Below, in pieces: positions 49,401 to 58,167 of a DNA stretch of 64,000 nucleotides (position 1 is its first letter; every line of letters starts with the position of its first letter). The stretch covers positions 19,516,108 to 19,580,107 of the forward strand of contig NC_088717.1 of assembly GCF_963576615.1 (NCBI RefSeq), read 5' to 3'. The translations under genes and the position numbers were made by a program. The stretch is from Watersipora subatra (taxonomy: Eukaryota; Bryozoa; Gymnolaemata; Cheilostomatida; Watersiporidae). Below the pieces are notes generated by a model. That model saw only the letters and a program-made list of their open reading frames with translations, ran no database searches and had not been told where the DNA came from.

Positions 49401-52400
49401 CTGGTGTGTAGTAGTTCATGGTAATGACTCGGGTCTAATGGTCTCGGGCAGTGGTACTCAGTCTAGTGCAGGCTGGTGTGTAGTAGTTTATGGTAATGAC
49501 TCGGGTCTAATGGTCTCGGGCAGTGGTACTCAGTCTAGTGCAGGTTGGTGTGTAGTAGTTTATGGTAATGACTCGGGTCTAATGGTCTCGGGCAGTGGTA
49601 CTCAGTCTAGTGCAGGCTGGTGTGTAGTAGTTCATGGTAATGACTCGGGTCTAATGGTCTCGGGCAGTGGTACTCAGTCTAGTGCAGGCTGGTGTGTAGT
49701 AGTTCATGGTAATAACTCGGGTCTAATGGTCTCGGGCAGTGGTACTCAGTCTAGTGCAGGCTGGTGTGTAGTAGTTCATGGTAATAACTCGGGTCTAATG
49801 GTCTCGGGCAGTGGTACTCAGTCTAGTGCAGGTTGGTGTGTAGTAGTTCATGGTAATGACTCGGGTCTAATGGTCTCGGGCAGTGGTACTCAGTCTAGTG
49901 CAGGCTGGTGTGTAGTAGTTCATGGTAATGACTCGGGTCTAATGGTCTCGGGCAGTGGTACTCAGTCTAGTGCAGGCTGGTGTGTAGTAGTTCATGGTAA
50001 TGACTCGGGTCTAATGGTCTCGGGCAGTGGTACTCAGTCTAGTGCAGGTTGGTGTGTAGTAGTTTATGGTAATGACTTGGTATGAATGTTCAACCTGCTA
50101 AAGATACAAAATGCAGTTGCTGCTTGTTCCTTAGCTGCTGCTTGTTCCTATTGTTAGTTCCTTTGGTTTTGTTCAAGATTTCAATTGTTAGGATTGACTG
50201 GAAGCGGAAGGTCTTTAGTAGCTTAATAGCTGTGTTTGCTAGCTATATAGCTGTATTTAGTAGCTATATAGCTGTATTTAGCAGCTATTTAGCTTTGTGC
50301 AAAGGTCTCTGCAGCTTTCATCATGACCTCCGATACGACCTTTAAAACTGCTGAATATTCTAAATATTTGTTAAAATCTATAGAGTTAATGGAAAACCTC
50401 TGGGAAGGTAAGTAGTTCTGATTTTTTTACGGTGTAAAATAATGTCAAGGTCATCAAAATGTCACTCCAACCAGCCGTCATCTTCTTAAATCTGAGAAGC
50501 CTTAAGTGGCAAACCAAAATCTCACCAGTTTTCCTAAAGTTTTTTTGTAAATTTGTTTGCATTGATTTCTTTGTGCTTTTTAATGGTGATATGATGAAAT
50601 ACAGATTTTTGCATAATAAGCATTACTTTAGATGTTGTTGTGATTGGTGCTGCAAAATTTAGTAGCTATTCTTAATATTTCATATTTAGAATTATCTGGT
50701 GTGTAATATCTATCATCCAGACATCATTGAAGTGCAGTATACAGCTGATTAAGTTTTCTTCACAGAGAATCGCTCGTCCAATGCCAGAACTAACTTCAGT
50801 CGAAATGCTCGAGCAATGTCCTCTACAAGCGATGAAAGGCGAGATTATGAAGCTGCAGATGAAGACCTTGATGATTTCACAAGCCGACTGCTACAGGAAC
50901 TTAATGACGACCGCAAAAAAACCACTAATGAAGCGAAAGGTAAAAATTACTACGAGTTAGAAGCCTGGGAATCGCAGGTTCTAGTATAATAACAGATCTC
51001 TAATTCAAACGTTAGGTATTAGGCTATTTACAAAGTTGATATGAAGTATTAAAATATAAGCAGAAAAGCAAAAGATTTTAAATGTTGATATTTGCAGGAC
51101 TAAATATTTACCAGCCAGCAATAAATATATAGTACATGTAGCTGTTACCTTATAAGCCCACTTATTTGCCAACTGTAGACAACGAAAAATGTTTAGTAAA
51201 CTGAAAGTCGACTTATAGGAGCATAAATCCAATTGAGCTCCAATTATAGACAAGACAATTTCTCAAATAACCCAAAATCACTCGTGTCTCATTTGCTGCT
51301 ACAAACTGCAATAAAACTTATTTAATAAAACAATTTGACAAATAAAACTCTGTTTTACTGTTTTTACTCTGGATGTCGCATTCTAGCTAGTTCAATAATC
51401 CAACCATAAAAATAGATGGTCATTCAAGTGGCTGTTTTCATGTTGATCAAATAGAACCTTAGTTTCTTTATGTTAGTAAAATTCAGAAAAGTTAAGCTAT
51501 TCTTTGATAAGGAACACTTATGAATGCACAGCATATCGATACTCTGTTGTTATTAGCCCAAAGGTACTACGAGCTTTCTTATTTGAGTGATTCTAAACTT
51601 TTCATCATTTTTGGAAGGATTTTAAGAGTCAGCATGACAGCGTATACTGTAAGATTTTGAAGCCATTTCGCATGCTGGTCAATCCTTAGATGAAGCCATT
51701 TTAGTATGAGCCATTTTAATACTAACAGTCACACAAAATCGTTTAAAACAACTTAACCACTGGCTTTATGGGAAATTCAAAGCATTTTTTGCTATGAACT
51801 CTCAATGGATATCTACTGAGGGTCAAACTATTATCTCTGGTTCACCTAAGCCAAAGGAAACTGACTTGGAGCCATACGAGCTTGTAGATGGTTTTCCTAA
51901 CCCCCCTCAAAGAGCAATATTGCTGAGATCTACGGCTAAAGTTGGAGGTTCTGTCAACCCTCTTCTCTATACTAAATAGTTTGGCATGACTTCAAGTAGC
52001 GTAATGAGATTGCTATTATAGCGGGACACTGGGGAAATAGGATAGGGAGGTGTGAATAACAAGGATGTTGAGTATATTTGGGGTACACAAACTAGCTACA
52101 CAAATGTCTGAAAGCTATGCACAAGTTGGTGACATCTTCACACAAGCGTGTGATGGCTATGTGTGTGTGGCAGCTACACACAAGTGTGTGACAGCTACGC
52201 GCAAGTGTGTGACAGCTATGTGCAAGTGCGTGACAGCTATGCGCAAGTGTGTGACAGCTTTGTTTGGGTATGTGACAGCCTTATTATTAGGGTATCTGAC
52301 ATTTTGTTTTGGGTATTTGCTCTTTGAGATTTTAACCTTGTTAGCATCGTCTCATATCATTGCAAATGTGAGCTTTTTGCAGAACTATGTCCAACTAAAG

Positions 52401-55400
52401 TTCATATATATGAATTTGATTTGAGGTCACAAGGTCATAAATGCTCACGTTTTGCGTATTGTCAGCCTTCATAGCCAATGAAATAGTTGATTATACCTAA
52501 GGGGAAAAACTAAAGTTGTACATACAATAGACGCTCCTATAACGTAAATTCCAGATAATGTAAAGAATTTATGCCAAGTTTTTGCTTCATACTACGTAAA
52601 GAATTCCATATAGCTGAAAGTGTCAAATCAGGCGAGTTCTCAAGTTTGATTTGAATAGTAACATATTCCGATGAACTTGCAAAAGAAAAACTGGCATACA
52701 GTGTTTTATCTATTATATATTTAACTTTTGTGACATTCTAGTTCGTCGTGATAGGTAGTCAGATGTGTCTACAAAACAGAGAATAGGATGGCTGCGCAAT
52801 TAATCATAAATACAAAGGCGATCGATTGGTGCAGGTTTTACAGCGTCGGTCTACCAATCTGAATGTGATGAGTTTGAGAATCGTCGAAAGCTCTTTTTTA
52901 TCCTAACCTTGATTCCTGGATACAGATAAATGACAAACAGGTAGTACGGCTTTTTACAGTAAAAATATTTTGTTGTTTTGTTTTATTGTGGATTAATAAA
53001 ATATTTGCTATTAGTTTTACTTTGCAGAGTACGCTTTGCTGCTTAGAAAATTAAGCGAATCGTTGTAAATGAAAGTCGAAGATGTGCACTCCCATCAACT
53101 TAATGGAAAATTACTGCAATCATGGTCTATAAAACCAGTGAAGTTGATCAGAAAAAAAGAAAAGTTGTTGATGCAAACCAATAATATTGCAGTTACTGTG
53201 CAGTCATTACTACAGTTACTATACAGTCATTACTACAGTTACTGTACAGTCATTACTACAGTTACTGTACAGTCATTACTACAGTTACTGTACAGTCATT
53301 ACTATAGTTACTATACAGTCAGTACTACAGTTACTATACAGTCATAACTACAGTTACTATACAGTCATAACTACAGTTACTATACAGTCATTACTACAGT
53401 TACTATACAGTCATAACTACAGTTACTATACAGTCATTACTACAGTTACTATACAGTCATTACTACAGTTACTATACAGTCATTACTACAGTTACTATAC
53501 AGTCATTACTACAGTTACTGTACAGCCCATAAATTAAAATAGTCAAGTCAAGTTTTTCCTTTTTCATGGCCAAAGGTGTGAGTTTGGAAAGATTTTAGAA
53601 TAGATTAGGCAATTTATATGTACTTTACTGTTCTTATAACATAAAATCGCTATAACCTAAACATTCCTGTAACGGATTATTTACATTGTAGAAATGCCTA
53701 CTGTATTTCTTAGTGCCAGTTTTTTTTCTAGTTGTGTAGTATTTTCTCTAAAAAACATGTATGCTTCTGTGAAGAACCTTGGTTAAAAGTGTTTGAATTG
53801 AATGCAATACACCGTACTAATAACAAGCCTTCCCAATGGTGCAGTGTGTGTGACAAGCCTAATCATTGGTCCAGTATGTATGACAAGCCTGATCATTGGT
53901 GCAGTATGTGTGACAAGCCTGATCCTTGGTGCAGTGCGTGTGTGTGAGTGAGCGCGTGTGTGCGTGTGTGTGACAAACCTGATCATTGGTGCAGTGAGTG
54001 TGTGACAAACCTGATCATTGGTGCAGTGAGTGTGTGACAAACCTGATCATTGGTGCAGTGAGTGTGTGACAAACCTGATCATTGGTGCAGTGAGTGTGTG
54101 ACAAGCCTGATCATTGGTGCAAAGTGATAGGTCTTAGACAGAGCCTCATATTAGGTCAAGTGAAGTCACCAGGGTCACTACAGATCCTTCAAGTTCACTT
54201 TTAAAACCATAATTCAAATATAGGTGCTTAGTCTTACAAAAAATAAATATCTTTTAATAGTATGCCTACTTAACAAAAGTACTTTTGCTGTCGATAAGTT
54301 TTATAGAAGGCATCTGAGAATGCCTCAGATAGCCTTTGTTCTTTTTCAGAGTCTCTCCAAAGATCAATTGTATTAATATGACGCGTGCCTTGTACAAACA
54401 TCCTCCATCTTTAACTCTTTTTATCGTGGTCTAAATGAGCGGTGATAATAAAATTTATATATATCTATCTATAACAACCACCACTATTCTTTGCAACACA
54501 ACCATAATATAGAAAATGAATACCATAATATTATCATGGAGATTTGTAATGCTTCAAGTATATCATTCCCAAAAACCATCTGAAAGCGTTGTGGTTTACG
54601 CATTTATGTAAATCTGAGTCTATGTTAAATTTTGGTCGCTAGTTAACGAACATGGAAAAATGGCAGTCTTTTGGTAATGAACTCTTTGAACTTGCATCGA
54701 ATTTGGAGCCTACATGAGTGTTGCTGGAGTGAGTGACCAGACTCTACATAGTAGCTAAACGTACCAGCCATAGTAAGTTGCTCTGGTAATCTTTACTAAC
54801 TTGGTTTTGCTACTGTGGCTTAGATGTCTAAAGCACCCGAGCTACAAAAGTCGCTAGTAGTGGGAGGCAGGACACCAGGCCTTAAGATTTCATCAAGTGG
54901 AATTAGTAAACAGACTAAAGCACTTGAGTTGATCACTGATTTTTTATATGACAGTCCTCTTCAGATCTATTGGCACGCCTTTCCTCAGATACCATTCTTC
55001 CTCTTTTCCTCAATGAAGATCTCTTCAGCGAGGAATATGCTTGATCAACGCAACGACCAACCAAGCGCGCTTTCACAACCTGGCAGAGTTCCAAATTGAT
55101 CTCTTCAGCATTGTCATTGATCTTGGCATGCTTTAACATTACATGCATATCGATTATGTAATGCCCTGCTTAGCATGGTACTCAAAAACTTACAGTAGAA
55201 CTTAATGATGACTATAAAAAACCAGCTTATTAACGAGGGAAGCTTCTTGATACCTGTGCTTCAATATACAAGTAGTGCAGTTTTGTTAGCGGCAGGAAGG
55301 TCCTATTTTCAGCTTGTTTTAGAGTCGCATTTCGTAAGTTGAGTTCCTTACAGAAATAAAGTATACATACACATAGCTGAGTTACATCTTCGCCCAATCC

Positions 55401-57757
55401 ACCCACATACAGAGACATAAAGAGTTCTTCAGCATTGTCATTGCGTTAACTAAATGAGAAACAATTATTCATCCTTGAACTATGACCTTTGGTCATGTTT
55501 CTTACTTGAGCTGTCTTTAACAAAGTTACATATAAAATAATGCATTATCATTCTTTGCGAAAGGATTACTAGCGGGGCTAACTAGCTACATTGTATTCTC
55601 TCATCTAGCCCCTGCTGTTATGTAGAACTGGAAGAAATCCAACCGATCACACATAGTTACGAAAACTATGACCTTGATTGGCTCGAGGAATCCTTGGCGC
55701 ATGACAATACGAGAGAAACTTGTGCTAGTCCTCGGCAGCGCCTCAAAAAGGTGGAAGCAGATATCAGCAGACTCAACAGAAGGCACATTAAACTAGCGGC
55801 ATCTAGTCATGGGGCATTCAAGCCTTCAATTCCAGCAGCAGGCAACGAGAGGGTAATACTTACGCTTCAAGAGCTCATTCTAGTGTATTATGTACCTTCG
55901 CCTAATAATATTCTTCAAAGATACAAAATCACCAGTTAGTCAGCCAGATGAAGTCTGGGTAATATAATTATTACGTTTAATTATAGTAAATTATTTAAAT
56001 TTATTAAGTTTATGAAACTATGCTAAAACTGCCAAAAGTTTGGGCATTTCAGTTTAGCAGTTTACTATTTAGGGAAGCTTCTTGATTACGAATCAAATTG
56101 ATGCCGTTGATTAATTAAAGTTGGAGATAGTTTGAGGTGTGCCAAGGAAGTGGTATAATTAGTAACCATCATACATTTCCGTAAGTTTCGTAAGGGTGTA
56201 AGTAAAATTTAAGATGGTGACATTAGCATGCAGAACATGCCCATAATACTCTCATCTATCTACTGACCCCAGTAAGAATCCTTTAGCAAACAATTAAAAA
56301 TCAGAGAGACAAACCAGTGAGCAGAACCGGAACCTAACAGCTGGCAGCTGCTGACTTCTTTTACTGATATTTATATGGCGATACAACGATCTTATAAATT
56401 AGTAAATAACAATATATAATAAAGTAAACAAATACATTAATATCCTGACACCTGCTAATACTTGCTTACGTTTGTCACTCATGCTAGAAGTTGAACGGAT
56501 TTTAGGTGCTAAACAATGAGGCGGAGCTTACAGGATGGAAAGCTAACAAACTGGGTGAAGACTACAAATTCACCCGCCTGTCCGGAGATGAGGACTTGAG
56601 GCAGTTCATAAAAGAACACACCCTTGATCTTGAAGGTTTGGTTTTTGTCTTCTCTTTGCTATTTAGCTACAGTAGCTGGAGAGTAGTGAATAAAAATGAT
56701 GGACAAAAACATTCCCTCTGTAACGAATAAGTATGCAGATATCACACCAAACAGGACACTAAGGTCACCCGGATGCATAGCGTTATTGCAGGGACTGCTT
56801 GGGTTGATCGAGATTGGGGTGCCATTGCGTGCAGAATGTGAAACAGGGTTTTTAGAATGCTCTGGGCATGAGCTGGTTATATTGTGCGCTGTAACAGACA
56901 GAAACGGAAAAAGGGGTGAGTGACATTGCTTTTTAGTTCTAATGATAGCGTGGTCTACTGATCCAGAGTACTTGACTGGTAAAAACAAGTTTCTGGTTAA
57001 CTCTCAAAAAGGTTTGAGGTTGGTTGTGACTTTCAGACCACCAGTCAGACCTTTTCCAGAAAGATCTGACTGGGAGTGACAGCAAGAGAATCCAACCGTA
57101 AGATCTCACACACTCTTCTCTCCTCCTCTCTTCGCTTGCACTCTCCCGCTCTCTTATCAGACCAATAATAGACATTTATTTAGATGTTCAGTGGTAGAAA
57201 GTAATTACACACAGACCCATGATTAACATTAGAGAACAAGCTAGAACATATTGACTTACCTAAAATCTAATGCTTACCTGCGCCATCAAAGAACCTGTTA
57301 ATTAGAGGGGCAGCTAGGGATCTGCTAACTCGAGCAATCCTGGTAGGAATGGAAGTGTTACATGTCCAATACCATAGTGTTGCAACTTTTACTATAGATG
57401 ATATTTTCTACCTACGTATTAATGCATAGGGAATTAAGTAAAATCCCATGTATCACGGAGCGCGTATGCATTTTAAAGATGATGGTGGGTACGAACCGAT
57501 GCCAGATGTCTTGTACAATGAAGAAACAAGAAGATTTTCGATTCCCTCTCCCTCCGAAAAAATGAACAAAGTAGGAAGTACCAGGTGAAGTTTTAAGACT
57601 ATTTTACGAGTACCTGGTTATACTAGACTTACAGTTATGTAATCCTTAGGGCTTCTTTTATTCAGCGGGTTTATATTTTAGAAAGCATGGAGCCAAGGCT
57701 AAAGATAAAAAATCATCTGAAAAGAAAAGAACAAAAGAGGTGAAGAAAGAGTACTAG
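25456..57757 (+). CDS. Large coiled-coil protein gene, 24 exons, unrecognised
   Basis: Exons: 25456-25713, 29861-29925, 30760-30832, 31440-31607, 32449-32550, 34165-34210, 34323-35572, 35748-35850, 36526-36647, 37986-38117, 38744-38839, 39309-39404, 42273-42347, 43624-43692, 43817-43846, 46952-47120, 48481-48585, 48934-49107, 50315-50407, 50766-50939, 55626-55852, 56506-56635, 57461-57584, 57682-57757. All phases match and the sum is 3,957 nt (1,318 residues plus TAG). Residues 1-86 are Ser/Glu-rich. About 108-190 is heptad-like coiled coil. Exon 7 (about 238-654) is mostly basic. About 690-860 is a second coiled coil. About 986-1044 is Ser/Gly/Asp-rich. The tail is Lys-rich (KHGAKAKDKKSSEKKRTKEV). 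No catalytic motif is seen. Such composition suits a scaffold, for example of cytoskeleton or centrosome, but that is inference. Weakest points: the starts of exons 14 and 23, the 30-bp exon 15, and the donor of exon 3 (an alternative lies after 30790). Confidence 0.78.
26235..26305 (-). pseudogene. tRNA-like relic
   Basis: On the - strand it reads like the 3' half of a tRNA (CTAGAAAGTCAAACGTCTC, then AAGTTCGACTTCC). A box A-like CAGTAGAGTGTCGCTC lies before it. The acceptor stem does not close well, so I take it as a tRNA-derived repeat or pseudogene. It lies in intron 1 of the large gene. Confidence 0.35.
27205..27870 (+). pseudogene. P-element/THAP9-like transposase C-terminal remnant
   Basis: Conserved signatures can be read: 'LKINQDHIEILFSTIRSKGG', then YNNNPD and CFRSALRAL. 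These match the P-element transposase stretch that usually reads close to QDHLE-FF-IRxRGGxNNNP. Downstream, after a stop at 27601-27603, 'ITLISVKNRGGLVTRL' and CFAAEKCLRSH match the end of the family. The N-terminal THAP DNA-binding domain and RNase H-like core are missing, and the frame is interrupted, so it is not functional. Confidence 0.8.
28184..29437 (-). mobile_element. Degenerate pogo/Tigger transposon, copy B
   Basis: Same family as copy A (11253-12487), inverted. The terminal repeats are CAGTCATACTTCGACTTACG and the complement GTAAGTTGAAGTATTACTG. The left TA is intact, but the right flank reads CA. Minus-strand frames give the helix-turn-helix part (28971-29231, 'MITIDITRKIIEKYAK', ELAQQYDRNAF) and a C-terminal piece (28646-28858, MLKGRQRQTSLDRFILRR). 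Copies A and B share the same missing centre, so both probably derive from an internally deleted, mobilised version. It is nested in the P-element relic. Confidence 0.85.
29650..29735. repeat. 21-bp tandem repeat
   Basis: About four copies of ACGTTCAACGATAGCCATTTT directly after the P-element end. Related TTTCA/CCATCC-rich degenerate units lie before the left end (about 26650-26820), so the transposon probably landed inside a minisatellite. Confidence 0.8.
30296..30369 (-). tRNA. tRNA-Ile (anticodon AAU)
   Basis: The - strand folds as a complete 74-nt tRNA: acceptor stem GGCCGAT/ATTGGCC with discriminator A; D arm GCTC-AGTTGGTTA-GAGC; anticodon stem TCAGT/GCTGA around loop CTAATAA (anticodon AAT, decoding AUU); T arm ATGGG-TTCGAGC-CCCAT. 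Box A (TAGCTCAGTTGGTTAGAGC) and box B (GGTTCGAGCCC) are intact. No CCA is encoded and there is no intron, as usual for this eukaryotic isoacceptor. It lies in intron 2 of the large gene, on the opposite strand. Confidence 0.96.
32635..33180. repeat. 47-bp minisatellite next to the exon 5 donor
   Basis: About 11 units built on CAGGGTTGCAGAGCAAGTAG and CTATTGAGGTTATACAGTAA. More diverged units (AGAGCAAATAAAC, then CCAGAGCAAGTATGTAG) connect it to the end of exon 5 (GGAGCAA|GTAAGTA), so the array seems to have grown from the exon edge. Confidence 0.88.
33575..33866. repeat. 18-bp minisatellite
   Basis: About 16 units of TCTATGTAGCAGTCTAAA in intron 5 of the large gene. The 18-bp period makes the - strand open for 99 codons of HRFRLL repeats; I regard this as fortuitous. 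Confidence 0.9.
33900..34110. repeat. ~25-bp minisatellite
   Basis: About eight units of ACATCTATGACAAAGATACA plus a variable GGGTT or CGCTT end, in intron 5, 55 bases before exon 6. Confidence 0.85.
34323..35572 (+). CDS. Exon 7 of the large gene: basic Arg/Ser/Lys-rich block
   Basis: The largest exon of the gene (416 codons). It follows the acceptor TTGTTGCAG and ends at AAT|GTGAGT. The first two thirds are rich in Arg, Lys, Ser and Pro (for example RRPSRSRTKHARTRRGRSKG), like intrinsically disordered nucleic-acid- or microtubule-binding regions. A short helical part (KLDDLNSRKKLNKNEVYIKD) and an acidic end follow. No folded domain is recognised. An ORF-only view would start it at 34250, but 34250-34322 is intron containing the acceptor tract. 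Confidence 0.8.
35858..35960. repeat. 18-bp minisatellite directly after the exon 8 donor
   Basis: About six units of GGAATATCTTTTTCTTCT, starting only some ten bases after the exon 8 donor (35850|35851). Confidence 0.85.
36660..37715. repeat. 21-bp minisatellite after the exon 9 donor
   Basis: About 50 units of AGGTTAGTAGTCGGTAGAGTA, starting within 15-35 bases of the exon 9 donor (36647|36648). The period is a multiple of three and the unit lacks stops in several frames, so both strands are open for more than 350 codons. The + frame is continuous with exon 9 and would read as RLVVGRV heptads if the intron were retained. Confidence 0.92.
38118..40685. other. Introns 10-12 of the large gene, no additional gene
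   Basis: Besides exons 11 (38744-38839) and 12 (39309-39404), I see only AT-rich sequence. No transposon ends and no RNA gene were recognised. Confidence 0.5.
40692..41455. repeat. Highly homogeneous 40-bp satellite-like array
   Basis: Nineteen tandem copies of CCTCCGTACCCTATAACTCT plus TCTGCACTACACATTTCACT. They are nearly identical (the main difference is CTTTTCTGC for CTCTTCTGC in two units). It lies in intron 12 of the large gene. The unit is T/C-rich on the + strand. Confidence 0.95.
42767..43105. repeat. 86-bp tandem repeat, four units
   Basis: Four units spaced exactly 86 bp (TGACAGGTGC at 42781, 42867, 42953 and 43039), each with AAGTATTAATAGTAAAATTT and GCTATTTTAGAGGTGCAA. The TTTTAG|AGGTGC looks like an acceptor. 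It lies in intron 13 of the large gene. Confidence 0.9.
43847..44060 (+). pseudogene. Possible Ty3/gypsy integrase C-terminal relic
   Basis: Directly after the donor of exon 15 an open stretch reads VEGDRVLVKQNRADKR, close to the V-GD-VLVKQ motif at the start of the chromodomain-proximal end of Ty3/gypsy integrases. It continues with GSLVIWYKSRSHGDN, which could match the GS-V-A...H--TRN end of that region if a small frame change is allowed. No LTR, RNase H or integrase core was found nearby. It is in frame with exon 15, so read-through would join them. Confidence 0.35.
44691..44730. repeat. Perfect 40-bp palindrome
   Basis: CAATGATACAAACCCTCACT is followed without spacer by its exact reverse complement. 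A second, 14-bp palindrome (TACTGATATCAGTA) lies at 44651-44664. It lies in intron 15 of the large gene. Confidence 0.95.
45725..46610. repeat. 12-bp minisatellite (CAGACATCCAGA)
   Basis: About 70 degenerate units of CAGACATCCAGA/CAGACATCCAAA, with CAGACAGACA edges. Open frames on both strands (Cys/Leu/Asp/Val repeats on -, Arg/Gln/Thr on +) come from the 12-bp period and are not genes. It lies in intron 15 of the large gene. Confidence 0.92.
47285..47333 (+). pseudogene. Decayed copy of the exon 17 end plus donor
   Basis: CTCAGACTTTTATTTAAGAG and the following bases match the end of exon 17 and its donor (48550-48592, ending GTCAG|GTTTGTCT) at about 41 of 46 positions. It lies 165 bases after exon 16, in intron 16. 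The reading frame of the copy is still open, and the GTCAG|GTTTGT donor is kept, but I see no good acceptor before it. Confidence 0.65.
47446..47835 (+). repeat. Dispersed repeat family copy
   Basis: It starts ACTAGCTATGCTACCCAGTA, TTGCCCAGG, then AAATCAGCTTATAAACAATG. The tRNA-like part has box A-like TGGCCTATTGGGTAGGGCA and box B-like GGTCCGAAATCAAATC. It ends in TTTGAGAAATATATATGTAT. It lies in intron 16 of the large gene. Confidence 0.65.
48744..48929 (+). other. Orphan open exon-like segment (alternative last exon?)
   Basis: After a good acceptor (TTTCTTCTACTGTAG) a 61-codon frame runs to a TGA at 48927-48929. It encodes a helical, charged sequence (LRNAFSKLVEQVESAYRQKK at its start). 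It needs a phase 0 donor, whereas exon 17 ends in phase 1, so it cannot join the main model without a stop. It could be a terminal exon of another isoform or a dead exon. Confidence 0.35.
48934..49107 (+). CDS. Exon 18 of the large gene, Ser/Gly/Asp-rich
   Basis: Phase 1 to phase 1, 174 nt. It encodes a low-complexity stretch with duplicated GTSSGD motifs and a poly-Ser/Gly end (DGSSTSSGSGSSSSGTQSSAG). The acceptor is GTGTTTGAGTAG. The donor GTGCAG|GTTGGT is the first of 14 tandem copies in the 72-bp array that begins inside the exon. Splicing at the second (49179) or third (49251) copy would lengthen the exon in frame by 24 or 48 codons. Confidence 0.7.
49089..50075. repeat. 72-bp minisatellite made of an exon end plus a donor site
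   Basis: Fourteen units, each with GGTACTCAGTCTAGTGCAG (the end of exon 18), then GTTGGTGTGTAGTAGTTTAT and TAATGACTCGGGTCTAATGG. Donor-like junctions are at 49107, 49179, 49251, 49327 and then every 72 bp to 50047. The third unit carries 4 additional bases (GTAGTAAGTAG), which shifts the frame. From 49294 the array is open in another frame for 263 codons. Units 4-6, 8-10, 12 and 13 have GC instead of GT at the junction; units 1-3, 7, 11 and 14 keep GT. Confidence 0.93.
52140..52290. repeat. ~21-bp tandem repeat
   Basis: About seven units of GTGTGACAGCTATGCGCAAGT in intron 20 of the large gene. The frame across it is a product of the repeat. Confidence 0.85.
53196..53530. repeat. 23-bp minisatellite
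   Basis: About 14 units of TACAGTCATTACTACAGTTA plus CTA, with CTG/CTA and CATT/CATA variants, in intron 20 of the large gene. Confidence 0.92.
53825..54125. repeat. 32-bp minisatellite
   Basis: About nine units of CCTGATCATTGGTGCAGTGA plus GTGTGTGACAAA, with a short GTGTGC-rich patch in the middle, in intron 20 of the large gene. Confidence 0.9.
55190..55240 (+). pseudogene. Decayed copy of the exon 20 end
   Basis: GAACTTAATGATGACTATAA and then AAAACCA match the end of exon 20 (50896-50930, GAACTTAATGACGACCGCAA then AAAAACCA), with a stop shortly after. It lies in intron 20, about 4.3 kb downstream of exon 20. The match is short, so homology is likely but not certain. Confidence 0.5.
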
Positions 57758-57896
57758 AGACTCTAGCCTATCTGTACATAAGACGGACCTGTCTCGGACA
57801 CCCTGTACAGTCCTCCAAGGATTAGCCTAAAAACTCATACATTGTATCTAGTTTCATAGAGTCACACACAGATGTATAACTTCTTAGACTCTAAAA

Positions 57897-57916
57897 TTTA
57901 TTCTTTAGAAAATAAA
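57897..57916. promoter_or_regulatory. Paired poly(A) signals of two convergent genes
   Basis: TTTATT at 57897-57902 is an AATAAA on the - strand, 266 bases past the ATG16L1-like stop. AATAAA at 57911-57916 on the + strand lies 154 bases past the stop of the large gene. If both are used, the two 3' UTRs overlap by a few tens of bases. Confidence 0.65.
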
Positions 57917-58167
57917 ATAATGGCATTCATCATACAATGTAATACGAACAGCAAATGTGCTACTGGCAGTACACCCAGAACAGAATAACTGTTATGAATT
58001 GCTTGCAACATTGTAAACAGTTGGTGATAGTAAAAATACAGCAAACACAAGATATAGCACTATTGCAAATGCTAGATATATAACACTATAGCAAATGCTA
58101 GACATATCACTACAAAGTCAATTTAACAATCCAACTGGAGTTTCTGGTGCGTGACTAGGAAGTCGAA

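Larger units (their letters stand above)
50940..55625. other. Intron 20 of the large gene
   Basis: A 4.7-kb intron with three minisatellites (52140, 53196, 53825) and a decayed copy of the exon 20 end near 55193. An open frame at 54824-55099 begins with an ATG directly after an acceptor-like GTGGCTTAG, but it cannot join the phase 1 donor of exon 20 without a stop, and it has no recognised motif. I see nothing else. Confidence 0.5.

Noticed and set aside
49294-50085. 263-codon frame of 24-residue repeats as a stand-alone gene
   Set aside because: It is the shifted reading of the exon 18 donor array; no independent start or promoter evidence.
51794-51979. 61-codon frame in intron 20
   Set aside because: No motif, no phase-compatible splice sites.
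53069-53537. Two overlapping frames rich in Ser/Tyr/Thr/Val
   Set aside because: They read a 23-bp minisatellite in different frames; no splice support.
56696-56923. 75-codon frame ending in VTDNRNGKRG-like sequence as an additional exon of the large gene
   Set aside because: It contains a donor-like GGGTGAGT, but I found no acceptor that joins it in phase between exons 22 and 23; left out of the model.
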